Program-made: the position numbers and the translations under genes | Shown: positions 22,096-30,010 of the stretch, in pieces | Layout of the letters: each line of letters opens with the position of its first letter | Position numbering within the stretch: the stretch's first letter is position 1 | Source: CAYTGR01 sp964437445 | GTDB lineage: Bacteria; Chloroflexota; Anaerolineae; B4-G1; SLSP01 | Assembly: GCA_964437445.1 (NCBI GenBank) | Contig: CAYTGR010000049.1 | Coordinates: 1 to 33,868, forward strand | Length of the DNA: 33,868 nucleotides | Reading direction: 5' to 3' | Notes under the pieces: generated by a model | The model's database searches: none | Seen by the model: only the letters and a program-made list of their open reading frames with translations | Told to the model about the DNA's origin: nothing

Positions 22096-23646
22096 TCATT
22101 CCGTCGCCGGCGCCCCATCGCCGGTGCTCAGGGCAACAAAACAGGCATAGAGGGCGGTAAGCTGCTCCAAATCGGCGTCGTCTTGAGCAGCGGCGCTGCT
22201 GGCGGTCTGGCGCACCCGGCGCAACGCGGTCAGAAGGGTCGTCCACTCCGCTTCTAACCGGCGTTGTAACGCAGTAGCGCCGGCGTGGAGCTGTTGCCGG
22301 GCTGCCGTACGCATGGATTGCACGGCTTGCTGGATCAGTTGGCGGCCAAATTGTTCGTAGGCCTGCCAGCGGGCGGCCGGCAAGTCGGAAGGCTGCGCGG
22401 AGCCAATAGCGCCGGCGGTAGCGCCGCCGGCCAGCAAAGCCAGCGGGATACTGGCGGTCAGCAGGCCGGTAGCCAGCGCGGCGGCCCCGCCTCCCAGGGC
22501 CATTTGCGCCGCGGTGCCCAGCAACGGGGGGGACGGCGGCATATGCAACGGCGGCAGGACCTCACCCGGTTGCGGCGTAGCCAGGCTGATCTCCGGGGCA
22601 GCCAGCGCCAGGAAGACGCCGGGGTAAGGGGCCGCAGCGCCGGCCGCCAACCACCGGTTCACCTGGGCCCAATCGGCACGGTTCTCAATTCCCTCTGTGA
22701 GGTTCAACAAGATGGCCGGGATTTGCCCTTGCAGCGATTGCGCAAACTGGCTTTCCCACTCCTGGACGGCCCCGGTGAGGTAGTGATAGACCAGCCGGCC
22801 CAAAGCTGCGGAGGAGAGCGGGTGACGGCGGCGCAGGTCAGGGCAGCGGTGCATGTAGGGTTCCCAACCCTGGAGCAGGGATTGCTCCAGCGTGGCCAGC
22901 AAAAGGTCCAGCTGGCGCTCGCTGTGGGCGGTGGCCGGCTGCCAGCGTTCCAACATCTGGAGGCGGACCTCTTCCAGTTCGTTGAGCAATGAGGACAGAG
23001 CGCCGTCGGGGCCGGCGGCCGGCGGCGTAGCGTGACGCGCTGCGCTCAGCGCGGCTTCCAGCCCATAGCCGGTACGGTAAACCAGCAGGCTATCCAGGTC
23101 AGCCGGCGGACTCTGCCACCAGGCTGCAAACGCGGCCCGATCCCGGTCAAGCCGGGCCTGGAGCCAGGGAGCCGCCGCAGTGCCCCACAGGTAAACCCCA
23201 TGTTGGGCCAGGACCGGCCGCGACGTGCCGGAGGCGATCAGGGCGCCGCGCGCGATCCGTTCCACGGCTGCCAGATCGGCCTCGCTCTCCATGACCTCGG
23301 TCCCGGTGAGCAGGATGGCATAAGAGGCAGCCGGGCGGTTCAGGATCACCTGTTGCAGCCAGCGGATTTCTTCAGCGGTCAGCAGGCGGCCGCAGGGGAG
23401 GACGAGCACAACCCGGGCCGCGCAGACCACGGGCAGGGGATCGGCCAGCACGGCCGGGAGTGGCATCTGCATCTCCGGCGGACAAGGGAGCAGTTCAACC
23501 GGCCAGGTTGTCCCCGGGGCCAGCACGATCTGTAACGCGGCCGGCGGGGTCGCCAGCGCGGTCAATTGAGATGCCAGGCCGGTCCAGCCCCGGCGCTGGG
23601 CCACGGCCTGCGCTGCAGGCAGGAGGGTAGGTAAAGCGGGTGGCAT
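22096..23646 (-). CDS. Dynamin-like protein with decayed GTPase motifs
   Basis: A 516-aa protein whose layout follows bacterial dynamins: N-terminal a/b domain, helical middle, paired hydrophobic Gly/Ala-rich segment (377-416), C-terminal helices. In the a/b domain the P-loop position reads LAPGTTWPVE (43-51), lacking GKS/T. AARVVLVLPCGRLLTAEEI (76-94) resembles the segment after G3, and ILLTGTEVMESEAD (111-124) sits at G4. I infer a pseudo-GTPase that may serve as a membrane scaffold for the two dynamins downstream. No catalytic motif of another family is seen. It begins 7 bases after the 175-aa gene, so the two are co-transcribed. An unrelated membrane protein is the alternative. Confidence 0.6.
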   Translation of the reverse strand: MPPALPTLLPAAQAVAQRRGWTGLASQLTALATPPAALQIVLAPGTTWPVELLPCPPEMQMPLPAVLADPLPVVCAARVVLVLPCGRLLTAEEIRWLQQVILNRPAASYAILLTGTEVMESEADLAAVERIARGALIASGTSRPVLAQHGVYLWGTAAAPWLQARLDRDRAAFAAWWQSPPADLDSLLVYRTGYGLEAALSAARHATPPAAGPDGALSSLLNELEEVRLQMLERWQPATAHSERQLDLLLATLEQSLLQGWEPYMHRCPDLRRRHPLSSAALGRLVYHYLTGAVQEWESQFAQSLQGQIPAILLNLTEGIENRADWAQVNRWLAAGAAAPYPGVFLALAAPEISLATPQPGEVLPPLHMPPSPPLLGTAAQMALGGGAAALATGLLTASIPLALLAGGATAGAIGSAQPSDLPAARWQAYEQFGRQLIQQAVQSMRTAARQQLHAGATALQRRLEAEWTTLLTALRRVRQTASSAAAQDDADLEQLTALYACFVALSTGDGAPATE

Positions 23647-23653
23647 GGGGGCC

Positions 23654-24181
23654 TCAAACGGCGGAAGCCGTGAGCCAGGCCCAGAAATCTGGCGTTAAGG
23701 CTTGATATTGGGGCATGAGGGGAGCCGGCACCTGCTGCCTGAGCAGCTCGTGCGCTTGATGGCGGAGGGCGAATGGCGCGGCGGTGGCCTGGAAAAAGGC
23801 CGGCGCCAGTTCATCCAGCAGGGCTTCCAACGTGGCCAGCCGGGCTTTGACGGCGCTCAAGCTATCGTTCAGGGGCGGCAAGATGGCCGGCTCCCAGGTC
23901 ACACCGGGAGCGTAAGGCAGCGTCTCCCACGCGGCAAAGAGCAGCACCTGCCCCTTGACCGCCTCTACCACCCACCAATAAGCCGGCGGCCCCTGCTTTT
24001 TAGGCTGGCCGGGTAAACGTAGCGCCGGGCTGGCAAAAGCGGCATAGGCCGGACGGCCCCAGCGTAAGCTCGGCAATGGCAAAGAGAGGGCATATTCCAG
24101 CGGCAGCCCCAACTGGCGCAAGGCCGCGCTGCCCTGGCTGCCACGCAGCTCGGCATAACGAAGAAAAACGGTCGGTTCCAT
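23654..24181 (-). CDS. Unrecognised 175-aa protein of the dynamin/HerA cluster
   Basis: A soluble protein with no signal peptide. Residues 1-110 look like a mixed b-sheet domain (AYWWVVEAVKGQVLLFAAWE) and residues 118-150 like a long helix (SLSAVKARLATLEALLDELA). No cysteine or catalytic motif is visible. I do not recognise the family. Its place, 31 bases after the peptidase and 7 before the degenerate dynamin, ties it to the cluster. Confidence 0.65.
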   Translation of the reverse strand: MEPTVFLRYAELRGSQGSAALRQLGLPLEYALSLPLPSLRWGRPAYAAFASPALRLPGQPKKQGPPAYWWVVEAVKGQVLLFAAWETLPYAPGVTWEPAILPPLNDSLSAVKARLATLEALLDELAPAFFQATAAPFALRHQAHELLRQQVPAPLMPQYQALTPDFWAWLTASAV

Positions 24182-24212
24182 AGATGCTCTTTCCTTTCGT
24201 CCGCTGGTCCGC

Positions 24213-24902
24213 TCAGGCTGGCCGGCCGGACTCGGTCACGACACAACAGCCGCCCCCATAGGGTCCCCGGGCCTGTAACCAGGCCTCTTGCAAAGTTTCA
24301 ACGCTCACCAGCCGCCCGGAGGCCGGCGGCGCACTATCGTTGATGTAAAAGCCCACAATGGCCTGAGTGTCCACGTCGCGCGCCACGCCGGTCACGACCA
24401 CGGCGTGATTGGCTGCACCGTCATCGTAAGCGTTGGGCTCATCCCAGAGGACACCGGCGTTCGCTTCAATGATGACCCCCCGGTTTTGCGCCACGTCATC
24501 GGCCAGTTGCGCCAGCGAGCCATGATACTCCACCCGCGCCGGGACTCCGTAATCGCGCAAAATCTGGGCCTGCCATTCCGGGGTCGTGCCCCCACACAGG
24601 TCCGGCGCGGTCAGTTCCAGCCAGCGACTGTGCTCACACAGGTCGTTTTTGCGGGCATAGGCAACAATCTCGTCTTCCGTCACCCGTTGCCCAAACTGGT
24701 TGAGAATATCCTCGCAGGAGACCAGACCACAGGTACCTTTGTAACCAAAGGTATTATCCCCCTGCAAATGATTAAACTGCTCACACCCACGAGGGTCGCC
24801 TCCTACCCACACCTCACGCCCCTCGGGCGTGATATCGCGGTAGGATTTGAACTCCGCAGGGGTGGCGGTTTCTTGCCAGGCGAACTCTTTGAATAATGAC
24901 AC
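24213..24902 (-). CDS. Papain/C39-like cysteine peptidase domain protein
   Basis: A 229-aa single-domain protein starting with GTG (24902), with GGAGG 5 bases upstream inside the palindrome ggaggcctcc. The sequence LQGDNTFGYKGTCGLVSCED places nucleophile C58 (GTCGLVSC) after an oxyanion-type Q47. H166 lies in AANHAVVVTGV and N188/D189 in FYINDSAPP, giving a C-H-N/D order as in C39-like papain-fold peptidases. Similar GTCGLVSC domains are, as I recall, found as toxin or processing domains in polymorphic toxin proteins; this is inference. There is no signal peptide or leader-peptide substrate nearby. It is the first gene of the seven-gene minus-strand cluster and could be its effector or a processing enzyme. 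Confidence 0.7.
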   Translation of the reverse strand: MSLFKEFAWQETATPAEFKSYRDITPEGREVWVGGDPRGCEQFNHLQGDNTFGYKGTCGLVSCEDILNQFGQRVTEDEIVAYARKNDLCEHSRWLELTAPDLCGGTTPEWQAQILRDYGVPARVEYHGSLAQLADDVAQNRGVIIEANAGVLWDEPNAYDDGAANHAVVVTGVARDVDTQAIVGFYINDSAPPASGRLVSVETLQEAWLQARGPYGGGCCVVTESGRPA

Positions 24903-24943
24903 GGAGGCCTCCGGTATATGATGATCAACCCAGGTTGCTATCT

Positions 24944-25043
24944 NNNNNNNNNNNNNNNNNNNNNNNNNNNNNNNNNNNNNNNNNNNNNNNNNNNNNNNNN
25001 NNNNNNNNNNNNNNNNNNNNNNNNNNNNNNNNNNNNNNNNNNN
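24944..25043. other. Assembly gap (100 N) flanked by an identical 55-base overlap
   Basis: 24889-24943 equals 25044-25098. The true sequence probably has a single copy, so the cluster's upstream region is shorter than it looks. Confidence 0.85.
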
Positions 25044-25141
25044 TTGAATAATGACACGGAGGCCTCCGGTATATGATGATCAACCCAGGTTGCTATCTTT
25101 CGTTGGCAAGGAGGGTGTTTTCTTCATGACCACTGACCGCA

Positions 25142-25177
25142 GACCACAGACCACCATTTTTGCGGTGGTCTGTGGTC
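25142..25177. repeat. Perfect 14-base inverted repeat of the ggtctgtggtc word
   Basis: gaccacagaccacc (25142-25155) pairs fully with ggtggtctgtggtc (25164-25177) across an 8-base loop. It is built from the same word as the repeat at 3083. It could end transcription of the upstream mutase gene, though no T-run follows on the minus strand. Confidence 0.6.
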
Positions 25178-25239
25178 GTTGTCATGGTCTCCTGGCAGGG
25201 CAAGTCAGCCATCTGGACCCCAAAGAGAGGGGGGTTGAG

Positions 25240-26919
25240 CTACAACATCACCTTCGGCTGGTACTGGCCCCAGACACGGCGCAGGACGCCGCAGATCTCC
25301 CCCAGGGTGCAATCGGCCTGGACAGCAGCGATGAAGAGCGGCATGAGCGGGGCGTTGGGCTGGCGGGCGGCGGCTTCCACCTGGGCCAGCAGTTCGGCGA
25401 CGCGCGCGCTATCACGCCGGGCGCGCAGGTCGGCTAAGTGGGCGCGCTGGTTTTCCTCTATGATCGGGTCCACCTTCAGCCGGCTCAGCTTGACGCCTTG
25501 TTCTTCCACCTGGAAGGCGTTGACGCCTACGATGATCTGCGCCCCGCTTTCCACGGCCTGCTGGGCGCGATAGGCCGCCTCGGCGATCTCCGCCTGCATG
25601 TAGCCGGCCTCAATCGCGGCCAGCGCCCCACCCAGGTCGTCAATGGCCTTGAGGTACTCGTTGGCGCGCTGTTCAATCTCGCCGGTCAGGTACTCTATGA
25701 CGTAGGAGCCGGCCAGCGGGTCAATCGTATCGGCGACGCCGGATTCGTGGGCGATGATCTGCTGGGTGCGCAGCGCCACGCGGACGCTCTCCTCGGTCGG
25801 CAGCCAGAGCGCCTCGTCCATGGAGTTGGTGTGGAGCGATTGCGTCCCGCCGAGCACGGCGGCCAACGCCTGCAACGTGACGCGGACGACGTTGTTCATC
25901 GGCTGCTGCGCGGTGAGGGTGGAGCCGGCCGTCTGCGTGTGGAAGCGGAGCATCCAGGAGGCGGGCTTCTGCGCGTGGAAGCGCTCGCGCATGATCCGCG
26001 CCCACATCCGCCGGGCCGCGCGGAACTTGGCGACCTCCTCCAGGAAGTTGTTGTGGGCGTTAAAGAAGAACGACAGGCGCGGCGCAAAGGCATCCACATC
26101 CAGCCCGGCCTCCAACGCGGCCTGGACGTAGGCGATGCCGTCGGCCAACGTGAAGGCGACCTCTTGCACGGCGGTGCTGCCCGCCTCGCGGATGTGGTAG
26201 CCGCTGATGCTGATGGGATTCCACTTGGGGACTTCGGCGGAGCAGTAGCGGAAGGTGTCGGTGATCAGCCGCATGGAGGGGCGCGGCGGGAAGATGTAGG
26301 TGCCGCGCGCAACGTATTCTTTGAGGATGTCGTTCTGGATGGTCCCTTCCAGTTGCTTAGGCTCCACGCCCTGCTCCTGGCCGACGGCGATGTACAGCGC
26401 CAAAAGGATCGCCGCCGGCGCGTTGATGGTCATGGAGGTGCTCACCTTATCCAGCGGAATCTCGCGGAAGAGGGTGCGCATATCCTCTAAACAGCTGATG
26501 GAGACGCCGACTTTGCCCACCTCGCCGAGTGCCATTTCGTCGTCGGCATCGTAGCCCAGCTGGGTGGGCAGGTCAAAGGCGACCGAAAGCCCGGTCTGCC
26601 CCTGCTGGAGCAGGTAGCGGTAGCGGGCGTTGGATTCCTCTGCCGAGGCGTAGCCGGCGTACTGGCGCATTGTCCAGAAGCGGCCCCGGTACATCGTCGG
26701 CTGGACGCCGCGCGTGAAGGGATATTCGCCGGGGAAGCCCAGGTCGGCACAGTAATCTAGCGGCGCATCGTCGGGGGTTGCTACGCGCGGCAGCGGGATC
26801 CCGGAAGGGGTAGTAAATTCCTGCTTCCGTTCGGGGAAGCGCGCGAGTGTTTTGCGGAGGCAGGTCTCCTCCCATTGCTGGCGTTCGGCCTGGACGTTTT
26901 TCTCGGGTTCAGGGGTCAT
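25240..26919 (-). CDS. Methylmalonyl-CoA mutase-type large (substrate-binding) subunit
   Basis: A 559-aa acyl-CoA mutase TIM-barrel subunit without the C-terminal B12-binding domain, which must come from a separate small subunit not in this window. It rearranges the carbon skeleton of a branched acyl-CoA with adenosylcobalamin. Conserved segments are YPFTRGVQPTMYRGR (66-80), TIQNDILKEYVAR (193-205), SISGYHIREAG (H242) and FGGTQSLHTNS-type sequence (here LGGTQSLHTNS). Arg205 matches the carboxylate-binding Arg207 of methylmalonyl-CoA mutase, but Gln73 replaces the active-site Tyr89 (Propionibacterium numbering), so substrate preference is uncertain. AAGGAGG precedes the ATG. No meaB or epimerase gene is adjacent. 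Confidence 0.88.
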   Translation of the reverse strand: MTPEPEKNVQAERQQWEETCLRKTLARFPERKQEFTTPSGIPLPRVATPDDAPLDYCADLGFPGEYPFTRGVQPTMYRGRFWTMRQYAGYASAEESNARYRYLLQQGQTGLSVAFDLPTQLGYDADDEMALGEVGKVGVSISCLEDMRTLFREIPLDKVSTSMTINAPAAILLALYIAVGQEQGVEPKQLEGTIQNDILKEYVARGTYIFPPRPSMRLITDTFRYCSAEVPKWNPISISGYHIREAGSTAVQEVAFTLADGIAYVQAALEAGLDVDAFAPRLSFFFNAHNNFLEEVAKFRAARRMWARIMRERFHAQKPASWMLRFHTQTAGSTLTAQQPMNNVVRVTLQALAAVLGGTQSLHTNSMDEALWLPTEESVRVALRTQQIIAHESGVADTIDPLAGSYVIEYLTGEIEQRANEYLKAIDDLGGALAAIEAGYMQAEIAEAAYRAQQAVESGAQIIVGVNAFQVEEQGVKLSRLKVDPIIEENQRAHLADLRARRDSARVAELLAQVEAAARQPNAPLMPLFIAAVQADCTLGEICGVLRRVWGQYQPKVML

Positions 26920-26939
26920 ACTATCCTCCTTGAAAGTTG

Positions 26940-26966
26940 CTCAGTCACTTAGTCGCTCAGTCAATA
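26940..26966. repeat. Short tandem-word repeat (ctcagtca/cttagtcg)
   Basis: ctcagtcacttagtcgctcagtca contains three 8-base words with one or two differences. It lies between the pepF-type and mutase genes. Confidence 0.55.
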
Positions 26967-27048
26967 CAGGGGGTGGCGTTGCCGGGCGTCCCATGAGATA
27001 TAGTCCATCCCGGCCCTGGTGCGCCTCCTGGTAAGGGACTCTATTCGC

Positions 27049-28812
27049 TTAACCCAAGGCCTCCAGCTCGTCCACCATCTCCGCCAGCAAGTCAAAGCCG
27101 CCCTGCCAGAATTCCGCCGAGGTCATGTCAAAGCCGGCCTCGCCGATGATCGCGGCCGGGCTGGCCGAGCCGCCGTGCGCCAAGATGCGCAGATAATCCG
27201 GCTCAAAGGCACGCCCCAACTCTTTGTATTTCCGATAGAGTGCCAGCACCAGCAGGTTGCCGAAAGCGTAGGCGTAGCAATAGAACGGGGTGTGGTAGAT
27301 GTGCGGGACGGAGACCCACTCATACCGGAACTCGTCGCTCAGCTCCACCGCGTCGCCGAACTGCTCGTGCAGGTTTTCCATGTAGGCGGTGTAGAGCTCA
27401 TCGGGGGTCGCCCCCTTGAGGATCATCTCGTGGGCAGTTTTTTCAAACAGGACGAAGTAGGCCTGCCGCGTCACCGTCGCGTAGGTATCATCCAAAATGC
27501 CGCCGAGGATGGTGCGGCGGATCTGTGGATCTTGCTCCTGGCGCAGGAGCTTGTCGTTGAGCAACATCTCGCCAAAAACGGAGGCGGTCTCGGCCATCGG
27601 CAGGGATGAATGGAAGGTCAGCGGTGAATGCTCCTGGGCCATCATGGCGTGCACCGCGTGCCCCAACTCATGCGCTAAAGTGGAGACATCCCGGAGCGTG
27701 TGGGTGTAGTTCACCAGCACCCAGGGTGTCACCGCCGGGGTGGGACTGTAGCAGTAGGCGCCATCCATCTTGGCCGGCCGCACCTCCGCATCTAAATGGT
27801 GCTGGCTGAGCACACGTTGGGCCAGCTCGGCCAGCGTCGGGGAGAAGGAGCGGTACGCCGCATCCACCATCTGCACCGCTTCATCAAAGGAGTATTGTTT
27901 GTCGGTATCGGAGAAGGGCGCGTAGATGTCGTAACGCCGCAGCCGCTCCAGGCCGAGGGCGCGAGCCTTGAGCCGGAAGTAGCGCTGAAAGAGCGGTGCG
28001 TTGCGGCGGATGACCTCCAGCAACGTTTCCACGGCCGCATCGGGGACGTCGTTCTCCAGATTGCGGACGCTGATGGGACTGGCAAAGGTGCGCAGCTTGA
28101 CGTTTTCCTCCGTCCAGTCGCGGACGCGGGCCGCGTACATCTCGGCCAGCACGTCGGCCTGAGCGCCATAAAGCCGGTAGAGCTCCTGATAGGCCGCCGC
28201 GCGTAGCTCAGGGTCGGGACTGTACACGAAGACACTCAACTGGCCACGGGTCAGCTCTTTGACTTCGCCTGCTATCGTCAACTTGTAGACAAAACGAGTC
28301 GTGATCATATCGTAAAGCGTCAGGACGGACTGGATACCGTTGACATTCTTAATGTTAATGACCCGCTCTTCTGCCTCGGTGAGCGTGTGAGGTTTGAAGA
28401 GGCGCAGCACCGCCAGGAAGTAGTGCAGATCGCCCGTGTTGACCATCAACCGGGTGGCCGCAGCCTCGTCCAACGCTTTCCACCAGAGCGTGAAGAAGAG
28501 CGTCCGGTTTTCCAGTTCCGCCACCAACTGTTGGATTTTGGCCCGGAAGGCCAGGGCGGCCTGGTGGTGGGTATCCTCGGAGAACCAGAGGTAAGCGTAA
28601 GCGTTGAGTCGGCTCCCGGCGTCGGCCAGCCGCTCATAAGCGTGAAGAATGTCCAGGAAATCGGCCTCGCTCATCTCCGGCGCGAGTGCCGGACGGCGGG
28701 CTTCAAAAGCCTGCAAGGCCGTCTCCAACTCCGCCAGCCACTGCTCCAGCGCCGGCGTGCCCGGTGCCGGGAGCAGCTCATCCAATTGCCAACGCTCAGG
28801 TTGGTAAGTCAT
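27049..28812 (-). CDS. pepF: Oligoendopeptidase F-type M3B metallopeptidase
   Basis: A 587-aa cytoplasmic zinc peptidase that degrades short peptides. The zinc motif HELGH (381-385) is followed by the third ligand in PMAETAS (E408), with the downstream NDKLLRQE and YAxTxRQAYFVLFEK segments typical of the M3B family. Length is as usual for PepF. There is no signal peptide. GGGAGG lies 8 bases before the ATG at 28812. It precedes the mutase gene by 129 bases in the same direction; no functional link is apparent. Confidence 0.92.
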   Translation of the reverse strand: MTYQPERWQLDELLPAPGTPALEQWLAELETALQAFEARRPALAPEMSEADFLDILHAYERLADAGSRLNAYAYLWFSEDTHHQAALAFRAKIQQLVAELENRTLFFTLWWKALDEAAATRLMVNTGDLHYFLAVLRLFKPHTLTEAEERVINIKNVNGIQSVLTLYDMITTRFVYKLTIAGEVKELTRGQLSVFVYSPDPELRAAAYQELYRLYGAQADVLAEMYAARVRDWTEENVKLRTFASPISVRNLENDVPDAAVETLLEVIRRNAPLFQRYFRLKARALGLERLRRYDIYAPFSDTDKQYSFDEAVQMVDAAYRSFSPTLAELAQRVLSQHHLDAEVRPAKMDGAYCYSPTPAVTPWVLVNYTHTLRDVSTLAHELGHAVHAMMAQEHSPLTFHSSLPMAETASVFGEMLLNDKLLRQEQDPQIRRTILGGILDDTYATVTRQAYFVLFEKTAHEMILKGATPDELYTAYMENLHEQFGDAVELSDEFRYEWVSVPHIYHTPFYCYAYAFGNLLVLALYRKYKELGRAFEPDYLRILAHGGSASPAAIIGEAGFDMTSAEFWQGGFDLLAEMVDELEALG

Positions 28813-28870
28813 AGATCATGCCTCCCTTTTTGGGTAAGGATAAGTTCGCTCCAGTTGCAACATCAAGCAA

Positions 28871-28910
28871 AACCCCAGGCCACCGCCGGGATGGTCAGTG
28901 ATCTGGGGTT
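28871..28910 (-). terminator. Possible hairpin terminator
   Basis: aaccccag (28871-28878) pairs with ctggggtt (28903-28910). On the minus strand the second arm runs into ttttgctt. It overlaps the end of the small membrane protein gene, and the loop is long (24 bases), so confidence is low. Confidence 0.3.
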
Positions 28911-29284
28911 CGTAGTTTTTTGGTTGGCTGTCCTGTCCCCCACGCTACCACCGCGAGGAAAAGCGCCGACAGCAGCAAATCGCGCCCCCACAGGCTGCGG
29001 GCATAGGCCGAGCGGTCGCCCAAGAGATGGATGAGCCAGAGCGAAGCCTGGTAAGCCACCGCGACCGGCAATCCCAGCCAGCGGGCCTGCCCGCGCCAGA
29101 GGGCGACCGCCAGTCCGCTCAAGCCCAGCCCCCAGAACAGATAAAGTCCACCCAACAGCCACCAGGGCCAGGCGAGCGGCCACTCTGTCAGGACGGGCGC
29201 GCTATAAGCGGCCATCCCTGCCCGCACCAGATTCGCCACGCCCACCAGCAGCAAAAGTCCGGCCACCCATCGCAGATGTTTCAC
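28895..29284 (-). CDS. Small four-helix membrane protein
   Basis: 129 aa with about four hydrophobic segments (RWVAGLLLLVGVANLVRAG, WWLLGGLYLFWGLGLSGLAV, LPVAVAYQASLWLIHLL, LLLSALFLAVVAWG) and a short polar tail. No motif is recognised. It lies next to the decayed Rhs core but its base composition resembles the chromosomal genes rather than the toxin cassettes, so it is probably not an immunity protein. Confidence 0.65.
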   Translation of the reverse strand: MKHLRWVAGLLLLVGVANLVRAGMAAYSAPVLTEWPLAWPWWLLGGLYLFWGLGLSGLAVALWRGQARWLGLPVAVAYQASLWLIHLLGDRSAYARSLWGRDLLLSALFLAVVAWGTGQPTKKLRTPDH

Positions 29285-29327
29285 TGGAGCGATTGTACCT
29301 CAGGGAGAAGAGAAGTCAATGACCTTA

Positions 29328-29546
29328 ATGGAAATGTGGGATCGTGGTACTCCCCCGCACCCCCCCCACGGTGAGGTGAAGCCCGGCCGGGAGAGCAGCC
29401 CGCCGAAGGGGTCGTCACTGGTGCTGCCCACCACCGCGCCGCTGGCATTGGTCCACTGGCGAATACTGCCCAAGGCATCAGTCTGGGGATAGTACCAGAC
29501 GCCGTTGTGCTGCAAGCCCAAGAAGTCGAGGCCGTAGCGGAGCAGG
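29328..29546 (-). pseudogene. Rhs core remnant (copy C), truncated and frameshifted
   Basis: The minus strand reads RYGLDFLGLQHNGVWYY, then TDALGSIRQWTNASGAVVGS, then DPFGGLLSRPGFTSPWG, the conserved Rhs core, before a frame change near 29360. GEYHDP continues in another frame, after which homology stops at YHDPT and the rest of the core and any toxin domain are absent. It begins directly after the stop of the 140-aa membrane protein. This is the scar of an older cassette and marks the left edge of the array. Confidence 0.75.
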
Positions 29547-29969
29547 TTAATTTTTCTGGCTAAGGCGAAAAATAACTTCTCCAATAACGGCACCCACAAA
29601 CATGCTCCCGGTCCAACCCTCAAATATACCGCCAACCCAAATTAAATATTGGGACATTTCAAGCCATTCGTTCCAAGATAACAAAATGATAAAAGGCAAC
29701 ACCAGTAAAAATACAAACTGATTCATGCCACGCCCCAAATCTTTGATGAGCCTTTCGTCACGGGCTAGGGGATAAAATTTTAGCATAGTAAACCCTGAAG
29801 AAAGACTCAGCAACCCTCCCCCCATCAAACGCCACACTACTATTCCGGAAACGGGTGTTAGCGGCAGCGGGGTGCTCTGCAAAATCAACCAGCGTAATCC
29901 CCACCCGCCTAAGATCATAATTAATCCCGGAAACATAGCTTTGAGTAAACTGTAATGTATTGTTCGCAT
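29547..29969 (-). CDS. Small membrane protein, candidate immunity protein A
   Basis: 140 aa with about four hydrophobic segments (LIMILGGWGLRWLIL, GIVVWRLMGGGLLSLSSGF, FVFLLVLPFIILLSW, SMFVGAVIGEVIF). It is AT-richer than the chromosomal genes. It starts 41 bases after the stop of Rhs tip A and ends where Rhs core remnant C begins. Position and composition suggest it protects against the toxin domain of tip A; there is no family recognition. Confidence 0.6.
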   Translation of the reverse strand: MRTIHYSLLKAMFPGLIMILGGWGLRWLILQSTPLPLTPVSGIVVWRLMGGGLLSLSSGFTMLKFYPLARDERLIKDLGRGMNQFVFLLVLPFIILLSWNEWLEMSQYLIWVGGIFEGWTGSMFVGAVIGEVIFRLSQKN

Positions 29970-30010
29970 GATTCACCTTTGGCTATAGCGGCTAGACTTT
30001 AATAAGATTT

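Larger units (their letters stand above)
24903..25239. other. Intergenic region with gap upstream of the dynamin/HerA cluster
   Basis: It holds the ribosome-binding palindrome ggaggcctcc (24903-24912), the assembly gap, its repeated 55-base flank (25044-25098) and a strong hairpin at 25142-25177. No gene is visible. The promoter of the minus-strand cluster should be here, but I see no convincing -35/-10 pair. Confidence 0.6.

Noticed and set aside
25438..26490. Plus-strand open frame of 350 codons opposite the mutase gene
   Set aside because: The minus-strand frame encodes an unmistakable acyl-CoA mutase; the plus frame has no conserved motif and is an antisense shadow.
28895..29284. Small membrane protein as a fourth immunity protein
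   Set aside because: It follows a core remnant that has lost its toxin domain and its composition matches the chromosomal genes, so the link is not supported.
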